Part shown: positions 1 through 5,749 of the stretch, piece by piece
Numbering within the stretch: position 1 is the stretch's first letter
How the letters are laid out: each line of letters begins with the position of its first letter
From: Deinococcus sp.
Lineage (GTDB): Bacteria; Deinococcota; Deinococci; JACQHA01
Length of the DNA: 5,749 nt
Reading direction: 5' to 3'
Assembly: GCA_016199255.1 (NCBI GenBank)
Contig: JACQHA010000057.1
Span: 1 to 5,749 of the forward strand
Translations under genes and position numbers: made by a program
The notes under the pieces: generated by a model
What the model was told of the DNA's origin: nothing
What the model saw: only the letters and a program-made list of their open reading frames with translations
The model's database searches: none

Positions 1-800
1 AGCGGCTGGGGCTGACGCCGCCTACCACCTGGGAGGGACTCCTGGAGCTGGGCCGAAACCTCTCGGCGGCGGGAGTTACGCCTATGGCGGTGCCCATTGG
101 CGACGGCTGGCCGGGCTTCATCTGGTTCGAGGAGCTGATCTTCCGTCAGGACCCGGACTTCTACTACCGCCTGGTGGTAGGAGAAGAGAAGTACACCAAT
201 GACCTGGTGGTGCGGGCCCTGGATACTATTGGCCAGCTGGTCCAGACCGGGTTCTTTGGCGACCCCAACACCACCTTGGTGCTCACCATCCCCGACATGC
301 TGAGGGGACTGGTGGAGGAACGCTACGCCATGGTGCTCATTGGGGACTGGATCAGCGGCAGCTTCGCCGCCAGCGGCGCCGACTTCGGGGCGTATGACTG
401 GTTCGTCCTCCCCAATTTGAACCCCAGCCTGGGCCAGCTGATGGTAGCCGAGACTGGGCCGCTGGCCGCCAGTGCCACTGGGCCGAACGTGGACGCGGCG
501 CTCCAGGCGCTCGATGCCTGGATGAGCCCGCAGGCGCAGGAGGCATGGTCATTGGCCATTGGCCTGATCTTCACTAACGCTCGCAGCGACGTGTCCCAGC
601 TGGCGGACAACAAGGCCAGGCTGCTCAACGCCGTGAACACCCAGGGCATCACTGTGATCAATCGCATCTGGGAGGCGGCGCCGCCCCAGGTGATTGTTCC
701 AGCCTCGAGTGTCATGGGGAGGATTTTCGCCGAGCCCAACAACGCGGCGAGCATTGCCCAGGAGATCCAGGGGCTCGCCGACGCCTTCTTCGGGGCATAA
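1..800 (+). CDS. ABC transporter solute-binding protein, family 1 (sugar-type), C-terminal part
   Basis: Partial gene: the reading frame is open from position 3 through the left window edge and ends at TAA 798-800, giving 265 visible residues. The ATG at 84 is internal, because the codons before it already read like the family (TPPTTWEGLLELGRNL, then AAGVTP). Features seen are the P-x-T-W-x-E-L-type segment near the edge, the GWPGFIWFEELIF segment, a hinge-like run around GDWISGSF, and a C-terminal tail ending in a short helix (IAQEIQGLADAFFGA), all usual for extracellular carbohydrate-binding proteins. By family knowledge it captures a sugar outside the membrane and hands it to the two permeases that follow. 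Its signal peptide or lipobox would lie upstream and cannot be seen. It is separated from the first permease by 155 bases with strong hairpins, which may let it be made in excess. The ligand is not predictable here. Confidence 0.9.
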   Translation, partial: RLGLTPPTTWEGLLELGRNLSAAGVTPMAVPIGDGWPGFIWFEELIFRQDPDFYYRLVVGEEKYTNDLVVRALDTIGQLVQTGFFGDPNTTLVLTIPDMLRGLVEERYAMVLIGDWISGSFAASGADFGAYDWFVLPNLNPSLGQLMVAETGPLAASATGPNVDAALQALDAWMSPQAQEAWSLAIGLIFTNARSDVSQLADNKARLLNAVNTQGITVINRIWEAAPPQVIVPASSVMGRIFAEPNNAASIAQEIQGLADAFFGA

Positions 801-847
801 GCGGGGGGCATCTGAGCGACGCACGCCGTACTAAGGCCGCTTACCAA

Positions 848-870
848 GGTCCGCCTGAGGCAGGCGGGCC
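848..870. repeat. Inverted repeat / hairpin 1 between binding protein and permease
   Basis: Arm 848-857 (GGTCCGCCTG) pairs with 861-870 (CAGGCGGGCC) around a 3-base AGG loop: nine Watson-Crick pairs and one T-G wobble at 850/868. No T-run follows, so it is not a classical intrinsic terminator. Possible roles are an mRNA 3'-end stabiliser or a REP-like intercistronic element behind the binding-protein gene. It lies 48 bases after that gene's stop. Confidence 0.75.
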
Positions 871-890
871 AGCAGCAAACCTATCGGTAG

Positions 891-926
891 GGGCGAGGCT
901 AGGCGCCAATTGGCGCCGCCTCGCCC
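891..926. repeat. Inverted repeat / hairpin 2 with a 16-base perfect palindrome core
   Basis: The outer arms GGGCGAGGC (891-899) and GCCTCGCCC (918-926) are exact reverse complements. Inside lies the perfect palindrome GGCGCCAATTGGCGCC (902-917), leaving only TA (900-901) as a bulge on one side and AATT as the loop. In RNA this would be a very stable stem of 9 plus 6 pairs. As DNA the palindrome could also be a site for a dimeric regulator. No T-run follows, so Rho-independent termination is not supported. It ends 30 bases before the TTG start used for the permease, so it could affect that gene's translation or limit read-through. Confidence 0.8.
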
Positions 927-955
927 ATTACCAGCTTGACCCCGCGGCCTACCTA

Positions 956-1798
956 TTGCTGCTCCCGGCGCTGGCGTTTTTCGGCTACTTCCTGGTCTAT
1001 CCCATTCTCTTCAACATCTATGTGAGTTTTTTCGACTGGTCAGGTCTCGGTCCGGTCACGAACTTTGTGGGCCTCAGGAACTATGAGCGGCTGCTCACTG
1101 ACCACAACCTGCGCCGCGCCCTCTTCAACACCTTCCTCTGGGTGGTGGGGATGGTGACGGTGCCGGTGGCGCTGGGCATGGCCATTGCCCTGATGGTGGA
1201 CGGGGTGCGGGGCGAGGTCTTTTTTAAATCCATCTTCTTTTTGCCTTATACCATCTCGTTCGTGGCCATTGGCGTCATGTGGAAATGGATGTACTACCCC
1301 GACTACGGCGTGGTGAACTCCATCCTGAGGCACCTGGGCCTGGGAGGGCTGGCTCGCGCCTGGCTGGGTATACCGAGGGTGAATAGCTTCGCCATGATGG
1401 CCGCCCTGGCCTGGCTGCTCACCGGCTTCGCCATGGTGATTTTCCTGGCTGGGCTGAGAAGCATTCCTACCGAGATCATTGAGGCCGCTACTCTGGACGG
1501 CCTCTCGGGTTGGAAGCTCTTCCGCCACATTCTCTTTCCCCTGCTCACTCCCTTCACTACCCTGGTAGGAGCTATGGTGCTGCTGAACACCCTGAAGGTG
1601 TTCGACGTGATCTACGTCATGACCGGGGGCGGACCGTTCTTCTCGTCAGAAACCATAGCGGTGACCATGTACCGCGAGACCTTCCTCACGTTCCGCTTCG
1701 GCTACGGCGCGGCCATTGCCAACTTCCTGTTTGTCCTGGTGGTGATCTGCACCATCTTCGCCATCCGCCAGGGGTTCAAGCGGGAGGTGAAGTACTGA
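956..1798 (+). CDS. ABC transporter permease, MalF/UgpA type (BPD_transp_1)
   Basis: Integral membrane subunit of a carbohydrate importer. From the TTG at 956 it gives 280 residues. A hydrophobic helix fills about residues 2-26, further membrane segments lie near 60-80, 89-112, 145-167, 200-220 and 250-272, and a basic tail ends in KREVKY. The cytoplasmic EAA loop that contacts the ATPase is clear: EIIEAATLDGLSGWKLF (about 173-189), with the conserved Gly182 and Pro195. GGGPFFSSETIAVTMY (about 224-239) is also typical of this subunit. The start is doubtful. The TTG has no Shine-Dalgarno and leaves no cytoplasmic N-terminus, yet the same frame is open upstream and reads WRRLAHYQLDPAAYL just before residue 1, which looks like real permease sequence. 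The only in-frame start-like codon between the upstream gene's stop and 956 is CTG at 812, 3 bases after a G6 run. The stop shares one base with the next permease's ATG. Confidence 0.9.
   Translation: MLLPALAFFGYFLVYPILFNIYVSFFDWSGLGPVTNFVGLRNYERLLTDHNLRRALFNTFLWVVGMVTVPVALGMAIALMVDGVRGEVFFKSIFFLPYTISFVAIGVMWKWMYYPDYGVVNSILRHLGLGGLARAWLGIPRVNSFAMMAALAWLLTGFAMVIFLAGLRSIPTEIIEAATLDGLSGWKLFRHILFPLLTPFTTLVGAMVLLNTLKVFDVIYVMTGGGPFFSSETIAVTMYRETFLTFRFGYGAAIANFLFVLVVICTIFAIRQGFKREVKY
1782..1787 (+). promoter_or_regulatory. Shine-Dalgarno for the second permease
   Basis: GGGAGG lies 10 bases before ATG 1798, inside the end of the first permease gene. Together with the TGATG stop/start junction it fixes the start at 1798 and rejects the far upstream TTG at 1510 in the same frame. 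Translational coupling of the two permeases is likely, which suits subunits needed 1:1. Confidence 0.7.
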
Positions 1799-2649
1799 TG
1801 GCAGTGCCAGTAGCGGGCCAGGCCGCTGTGGCGCGGCGGGTGGTGCTGCATCTGGTGCTGATTGTTCTGGCGCTGCTCTGGATGCTTCCGGTGTACGCCC
1901 TGGTGCTCACTGCCTTGAAATCCAACTCCCAGGTAATAGCCAAGCCCTTCTGGAGTGCCCCGGAGCGCATTGCTATCTGGGAAAATGCCCAGGCTGCCTG
2001 GAAGCGGGGGCGGATGGGGGAGTTCTTCATCAACAGCGTGATCTACGCCAGTGTCTCTGGAGTGGGAGCGGTATTTTTTGCCTCAATGGCGGCGTTTGTG
2101 GTGGCGCGGCTCCGCCTCCGGGCGGGCAACCTGCTTTTTTACCTGTTCATGCTGGGGACCTTCTTCCCCTTCCAGATGTATTTAGTGCCGCTGGTAAAAA
2201 TGGCCCACGCCGGCGGCTGGTACAACACCCGCGAGGGCCTCATGCTGGTGTATATCGCCATTGCCATTCCCTTTGCGGTGTTTGTCATGCGTAACTACTT
2301 CGTGACGATTCCCCAGGACTTGTTTGACTCGGCGGTGGTTGATGGGCTGTCTACTTTCCAGATTTACACCAAGATCTTCCTCCCTTTAGCCAAGCCGGCC
2401 CTAGCAGTAGGGATCATCTTCCAGTTTGTGTGGATCTGGAACGACTTCCTGTTTGGGCTGGTGCTCACCTCGTCGCCCAAGGCGCGGCCGGTGGCGACGG
2501 GCCTGGCGTTCCTGGCGGGCTACTACACCTTGGACTGGGCCACGCTGGCGGCGGGAACCCTGATCGCCTCGCTGCCTACCGTGCTGGTCTATGTGCTCCT
2601 GCAGCGCTACTTCGTGCGCGGCATCCTGGCTGGGGCGATTAAGGGCTGA
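1798..2649 (+). CDS. ABC transporter permease, MalG/UgpE type (BPD_transp_1)
   Basis: Second membrane subunit of the importer, 283 residues, the usual family size. A short N-terminus with Arg13-Arg14 precedes the first membrane helix (about 15-38), followed by the typical LKSNSQ segment, a periplasmic stretch with FWSAPERIAIWENA, and further helices near 76-103, 111-133, 148-170, 200-222 and 250-272. FFPFQMYLVPL (about 122-132) and the EAA loop DLFDSAVVDGLSTFQIY (174-190), with Gly183 and Pro196, are diagnostic. The EAA core reads DSA rather than EAA, a common variation in this partner subunit. The C-terminus QRYFVRGILAGAIKG is the standard ending. The 96 codons upstream in this frame are rejected as coding: they overlap the end of the first permease and read as low-complexity His/Pro/Arg protein. 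No ATPase gene follows, so the importer probably uses one encoded elsewhere (inference). Confidence 0.95.
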   Translation: MAVPVAGQAAVARRVVLHLVLIVLALLWMLPVYALVLTALKSNSQVIAKPFWSAPERIAIWENAQAAWKRGRMGEFFINSVIYASVSGVGAVFFASMAAFVVARLRLRAGNLLFYLFMLGTFFPFQMYLVPLVKMAHAGGWYNTREGLMLVYIAIAIPFAVFVMRNYFVTIPQDLFDSAVVDGLSTFQIYTKIFLPLAKPALAVGIIFQFVWIWNDFLFGLVLTSSPKARPVATGLAFLAGYYTLDWATLAAGTLIASLPTVLVYVLLQRYFVRGILAGAIKG

Positions 2650-2661
2650 AGGGGAGGGGAG

Positions 2662-3444
2662 ATGGAGTTCAAAGGCAAGGTGGCAGTGGTCACCGGCGCT
2701 GCCAAAGGCATCGGGCTGGCCTGCGCCCGGGGCCTGGCCGGTAACGGCGCCCAGGTGCTGCTGGTTGACCAGGATGAGGCAGCGCTGCGCCAGGCTACTG
2801 CTGACCTGAAGGCCAAAGGATATGAGGTCCAGGCACTGGTAGCTGACGTGTCCCGCTCGGCCGATGCCCAGCGCATTGCCCAGATAGCGCAGAAAGCCTT
2901 TGGTGCGGTGCACATTTTAGTGAATAACGCCGGCATCCAGCGCTACGGCACAGTGGAGAGCACGCCTGAAGAGGTGTGGGACGAGGTGCTGGCGGTGAAT
3001 CTGAAAGGGCCTTTTCTGGTATCGCAGCAAGTGGTGCCGCTGATCCGCGCCGCTGGCGGCGGGGCAGTGGTGAATATGGGCTCGGTGCAGTCGTTTGCCA
3101 CGCAGCGCAACGTGGTGGCGTACACGGCTAGCAAGCATGGGCTGTTAGGCCTGACCCGCAGCATGGCGGTAGATCTGGCGCCCACGATCAGGGTGAACTG
3201 CGTTTGCCCCGGCACAGTGGACACGCCCATGCTGCACTGGGCGGCTTCCCAGGCGCCAGACCCAGTAAAGCTGCTGGCTGCTGTGAACGCCATGCATCCC
3301 CTGGGGCGCATTGCCACCCCTGACGAAGTAGCACAGGTGGTGCTGTTCTTGGCGTCAGATCGGGCGTCGTTTGTCACTGGTGCCGCTTATGTAGTAGATG
3401 GCGGTTTGCTATTGCCCCTGGGCGGGACGCCAAAGGGAGACTGA
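2662..3444 (+). CDS. Short-chain dehydrogenase/reductase (SDR), classical type
   Basis: Cytoplasmic NAD(P)-dependent oxidoreductase of 260 residues, normal for the classical SDR family. Visible motifs are the cofactor glycine motif TGAAKGIG (11-18), Asp36 at the end of the second strand (favours NAD over NADP), Asp62 for adenine contact, NNAG (88-91), catalytic Asn113, Ser141, Tyr154 and Lys158 (YTASK), and the CPGTVDTPM loop (182-190). The C-terminus carries SFVTGAAYVVDGG, as in FabG/glucose-1-dehydrogenase-like members. A purine-rich Shine-Dalgarno (GGGGAGGGGA, 2651-2660) sits right before ATG 2662, in the 12-base gap after the permease. Placed between a sugar importer and an acid-sugar dehydratase, it probably oxidises a sugar, lactol or sugar-acid hydroxyl (inference). 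It lacks features that would single out uronate dehydrogenase or another named enzyme, so the substrate is left open. Confidence 0.93.
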   Translation: MEFKGKVAVVTGAAKGIGLACARGLAGNGAQVLLVDQDEAALRQATADLKAKGYEVQALVADVSRSADAQRIAQIAQKAFGAVHILVNNAGIQRYGTVESTPEEVWDEVLAVNLKGPFLVSQQVVPLIRAAGGGAVVNMGSVQSFATQRNVVAYTASKHGLLGLTRSMAVDLAPTIRVNCVCPGTVDTPMLHWAASQAPDPVKLLAAVNAMHPLGRIATPDEVAQVVLFLASDRASFVTGAAYVVDGGLLLPLGGTPKGD

Positions 3445-3450
3445 AGGAGG
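3444..3450 (+). promoter_or_regulatory. Shine-Dalgarno deciding the GTG start of the dehydratase
   Basis: AAGGAGG begins on the last base of the SDR stop codon (TGA 3442-3444) and lies 6 bases before GTG 3457. The near-consensus sequence and spacing support the GTG start and tight coupling to the SDR. Confidence 0.75.
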
Positions 3451-3456
3451 CCAGCA

Positions 3457-4707
3457 GTGAAGATCACCGACATCAAGGCCACCACGGTCACTGTGCCGAT
3501 TGAGGCTCCCATCCGCCACTCCAACGGGGCGCACTGGGGGCGGTTCGTGCGCACCCTGGTGCGGGTATTCACCGATGAAGGCATTATCGGCCTGGGGGAG
3601 ATGGGAGGCGGAGGAGAGAGCGCCGAGGCGGCTATCACCGGGATGAAGGCCTATTTGCTGGGCCACGATCCTTTCCAGCTAGAAGCCATGCGCTGGAAGA
3701 TCATGAACCCCACTGCCAGCCTCTATAACCCCCGGGCCATGATCCATGCTGCTTTGGAATTTGCCTGCCTGGACATTATTGGCAAGGCCACCGGCCGCCG
3801 GGTGTGCGACCTTCTGGGCGGGGCGCTGCGCGAGGAGATTCCTTTTGCCAGTTATCTCTTCTATCGCTATCCAGACCCCGACACTGGGACAGGGGGAGAG
3901 GAGATCCCTGAAGAGATGGTGGAACACGCCCTGGCGCTGACCAAGGCTCATGGCTTCAAGACTCACAAATTGAAAGGCGGAGTGTTCCCTGCCGAGCACG
4001 ACGTGCGGGTGATGCACGCCCTGGCCGAGGCCTTTGGGCCAGAGGTGGCGCTCCGCCTGGACCCCAATGCGGTGTGGTCAGTGGAGGAGTCCGTCCGCGT
4101 CGCCCGCCAGATTGAGCACCTGCACAACGACTATCTGGAAGACCCCACCTGGGGCATGAGCGGCATGGCCCGGGTGCGGGAGAAGATTAATATTCCTACA
4201 GCTACCAACACAGTAGTAGTCAACTTCGAGCACCTTGCCCAGTGCATCCAGCTCCGGGCGGTGGATGTGATTTTGGTAGACACCCAGTTCTGGGGCGGCG
4301 TGCGCCAGGCCTATAAAGCTGCTCAGGTCTGTGATGTTTTCCAGTGGGGGGTATGCATCCACAGCAGTGGCGAGCTGGGGATCGCTCTTTCCACCATGCT
4401 GCATCTGGCTGCCGTGCTGCCGAATTTGCCCTTTGCTGCCGACGCCCACTACCACCACCTGACCGATGATGTGATCAAAGGCGGCTTGATGCGCTACCAG
4501 AACGGCTGCCTTCCGGTGCCCAAAGGGCCAGGGCTGGGGGTGGAGCTAGATGAGGACCGGGTGGCTCGCTATGCTGAACTGTACCGCAAGCTGGGAGGCT
4601 ACCAGTATGACCGCGACCCCAAGCGCCCGGGCTGGTTTGTCATCCTCCCGGCGTGGGACTACGCCCAGCCTGTGAAAAAGAAGGCGCCCCGGCGAAAAAA
4701 GAGGTAA
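3457..4707 (+). CDS. Enolase-superfamily acid-sugar dehydratase (mandelate racemase/glucarate dehydratase type)
   Basis: Cytoplasmic Mg-dependent dehydratase of 416 residues. Members of this subgroup abstract the proton next to a carboxylate and eliminate water from acid sugars to give 2-keto-3-deoxy acids. The N-terminal capping domain (about 1-125) contains the [10 protein letters not shown] loop (20-29). The barrel domain carries the full catalytic set: KLK with Lys171 and Lys173, metal ligands Asp202 (LDPNAVW), Glu228 (LEDPTWG) and Asn251 (ATN), and the Asp275-His302 pair (VDTQFWGG and [13 protein letters not shown]). Asn as third metal ligand and the [16 protein letters not shown] and [15 protein letters not shown] segments resemble glucarate dehydratases and their uncharacterised relatives. 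The HSSGELG variant and the capping loop make a different acid sugar possible. The C-terminal residues after about 400 form a very basic tail ([10 protein letters not shown]) that is odd for the family. It starts at GTG 3457, 12 bases after the SDR stop. Family assignment is firm; substrate is not. Confidence 0.9.
   Translation: MKITDIKATTVTVPIEAPIRHSNGAHWGRFVRTLVRVFTDEGIIGLGEMGGGGESAEAAITGMKAYLLGHDPFQLEAMRWKIMNPTASLYNPRAMIHAALEFACLDIIGKATGRRVCDLLGGALREEIPFASYLFYRYPDPDTGTGGEEIPEEMVEHALALTKAHGFKTHKLKGGVFPAEHDVRVMHALAEAFGPEVALRLDPNAVWSVEESVRVARQIEHLHNDYLEDPTWGMSGMARVREKINIPTATNTVVVNFEHLAQCIQLRAVDVILVDTQFWGGVRQAYKAAQVCDVFQWGVCIHSSGELGIALSTMLHLAAVLPNLPFAADAHYHHLTDDVIKGGLMRYQNGCLPVPKGPGLGVELDEDRVARYAELYRKLGGYQYDRDPKRPGWFVILPAWDYAQPVKKKAPRRKKR
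4701..4704 (+). promoter_or_regulatory. Weak Shine-Dalgarno for the second binding-protein gene
   Basis: GAGG overlaps the last codons of the dehydratase and lies 7 bases before GTG 4712. The frame is closed upstream by TGA at 4673-4675 and contains no other ATG, GTG or TTG before 4712. The GTG is therefore the earliest canonical start, which bears on the absence of a signal peptide. Confidence 0.55.
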
Positions 4708-4711
4708 GCCT

Positions 4712-5749
4712 GTGGCGGCCCGCCCCAAGATTCGCGTGCTGAACGAGGACATCTCCAACTTCCGCCACTGGGTGGAAACGGCCAAGCCGTTCACCAAGGC
4801 TACAGGCATTCAGGTGGAGTTCGAGTTCCGCTGGCTCAACGACCTGTGGGACGCGATTATTGGTGCCTACACCGACCACGCCGGCCGGTACGATGTGATT
4901 GCCACTGACGAAATGATCCTGCCCATCTATGCCCGCCGGGGCGCAGTGGTCCCCCTGAACGATTTGGTGCGCCGGGACAAATTCGACCTCTCGCCCTTTA
5001 ACCCTGCGGCCATTGCCTGTGCCACTGTGGATGGCAGTCTGTATGGCATCCCATATTCCAACATGTCCAACATCTTGGTGTACCGGGCGGACTGGTTCGA
5101 GCGCTATGGCATGGAGGTGCCGCGGACTCTAGCAGAACTGCGCGACACCGCCATAGCCCTACGTCGCATCCTGGTAGCTGATGGCTACGGCGATATCTAT
5201 GGCCTGATCTCCCGGGGAAAGCCGGGCGCCGGCGCCAACGTGTGGATCTTGGGCTCCACCATTGCCCCGGCATTTGGCGCCCGGTGGTACGACGATGGGG
5301 GACATCCCACCTTCAACAGCCCGGCGATGGTAGCAGCGCTGGGCTACTATGCTGATCTCTTGCAGCAGGCTGGCCCGCCTGATTCTGCCGAGATCGACTG
5401 GTACAACGGTTCAGAGCGCTTCTTCCAGGGCGGCGCCGCCATGTTCATCGAGGCCGCCTCAGAGATCGCCAAGTGGTATGACCTGAAATCGCCGGTGGCC
5501 AACCTCTGCCGGGTGGCGCTGGTGCCGGCCGGCGCTGGCGGCGACCGCCATGCTGGCCTCTATGCTCCAGCCTGGAATATTCCTGCCGGTTCGCGCCACA
5601 CCGAGGCCGCCTGGGAATTCATCCTCTGGGCAACCAGCGCCGAGCCGGCAGCCATTGACCTGGCCACTGGTGGGCATCTGGAGCAAGCCCGCTTCACGGC
5701 GTTGACCGACCCGCGTGCCAAGCAGCGCTATCCAGCGGACCTGGTGGAC
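4712..5749 (+). CDS. Solute-binding protein (SBP family 1-like) without signal peptide, C-terminus beyond window
   Basis: Partial gene: 346 codons are open from GTG 4712 to the right edge with no stop. The protein begins MAARPKIRVLNEDISNF and enters the first beta strand at once, with no hydrophobic leader, lipobox or twin-arginine motif. Family features are YDVIATDEM (60-68), RRGAVVPLNDLV (75-86), DGSLYGIPYSNMSNILVYR (107-125), the WFERYGMEVPRTLAEL segment (about 128-143), FFQGGAAMFIE near 235-245, and GLYAPAWNIPAG followed by EAAWEFILWATS, all typical of carbohydrate-binding proteins. Upstream in-frame sequence cannot supply a leader because of the stop at 4673-4675. Either it works in the cytoplasm, perhaps as a ligand sensor or carrier, or it leaves the cell by another route, or the start has been lost. 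It follows the dehydratase by 4 bases, so it belongs to the same transcript. It differs in sequence from the binding protein at the left edge. Confidence 0.88.
   Translation, partial: MAARPKIRVLNEDISNFRHWVETAKPFTKATGIQVEFEFRWLNDLWDAIIGAYTDHAGRYDVIATDEMILPIYARRGAVVPLNDLVRRDKFDLSPFNPAAIACATVDGSLYGIPYSNMSNILVYRADWFERYGMEVPRTLAELRDTAIALRRILVADGYGDIYGLISRGKPGAGANVWILGSTIAPAFGARWYDDGGHPTFNSPAMVAALGYYADLLQQAGPPDSAEIDWYNGSERFFQGGAAMFIEAASEIAKWYDLKSPVANLCRVALVPAGAGGDRHAGLYAPAWNIPAGSRHTEAAWEFILWATSAEPAAIDLATGGHLEQARFTALTDPRAKQRYPADLVD

Noticed and set aside
84..86. ATG 84 as the start of the first binding protein
   Set aside because: The frame continues to the window edge with family-like sequence before this Met, so it is internal.
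848..930. The hairpins as Rho-independent terminators
   Set aside because: Neither stem is followed by a run of T; the following bases are AGCAGCAAAC and ATTACC.
936..959. TTGACC at 936 as a -35 box of a promoter for the first permease
   Set aside because: No -10-like hexamer lies at 16-18 bases; the nearest TATTGC is only 12 bases away and overlaps the start codon.
1040..1528. Long antisense open frame opposite the first permease
   Set aside because: The translation is His/Gln/Pro-rich without a recognisable domain, and it lies fully opposite a clear gene in GC-rich DNA. Similar antisense frames at 323-847, 2401-2913, 2943-3377 and 4078-4458 were rejected for the same reason.
1510..1797. 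Upstream extension of the second permease from TTG 1510 in the same open frame
   Set aside because: It overlaps the first permease in another frame and its His/Pro/Arg-rich translation looks like shadow sequence. The Shine-Dalgarno at 1782-1787 and ATG 1798 give a standard N-terminus.
2641..2662. G-rich stretch as a possible G-quadruplex
   Set aside because: It is explained as a purine-rich ribosome-binding region before the SDR start, and the G-runs and spacing are not compelling.

Overview
This GC-rich bacterial window is a single-direction, six-gene cluster with every gene on the + strand. It looks like an operon for import and oxidation/dehydration of a sugar or sugar acid. Tight junctions, Shine-Dalgarno-driven starts including GTG, and carbohydrate importer (CUT1-type) genes of this style suggest a free-living heterotroph. 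The style fits Chloroflexota-like or other GC-rich environmental bacteria, but that placement is a guess because no phylogenetic marker is present.

Layout. Positions 1-800 hold the C-terminal part of an extracellular solute-binding protein, cut by the left edge. Positions 801-955 are an intergenic or leader stretch with two strong inverted repeats and no ATG or GTG on the + strand. Positions 956-1798 and 1798-2649 encode the two MalF/UgpA- and MalG/UgpE-type membrane permeases, sharing one base. A short-chain dehydrogenase (2662-3444) and an enolase-superfamily acid-sugar dehydratase (3457-4707) follow with 12-base gaps. After another 4 bases a second solute-binding protein begins at 4712 and runs off the right edge. 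It starts directly on the mature fold, with no signal peptide.

How the genes would work together (inference). The first binding protein captures a carbohydrate outside the cell and delivers it to the permease pair. The ATPase is not in the window and may be shared or encoded elsewhere. In the cytoplasm the NAD-type SDR would oxidise the sugar or a derivative. The dehydratase, which carries the complete catalytic set of the mandelate racemase/glucarate dehydratase subgroup, would turn the sugar acid into a 2-keto-3-deoxy acid. The exact substrate cannot be read from the sequence.

The points most worth checking are the leaderless second binding protein, the hairpin pair between binding protein and permease (a layout like the malE-malF intercistronic element), and the missing canonical start of the first permease. 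I see no clear new defence, mobile or RNA-guided system; this is an accessory catabolic operon with some odd details.
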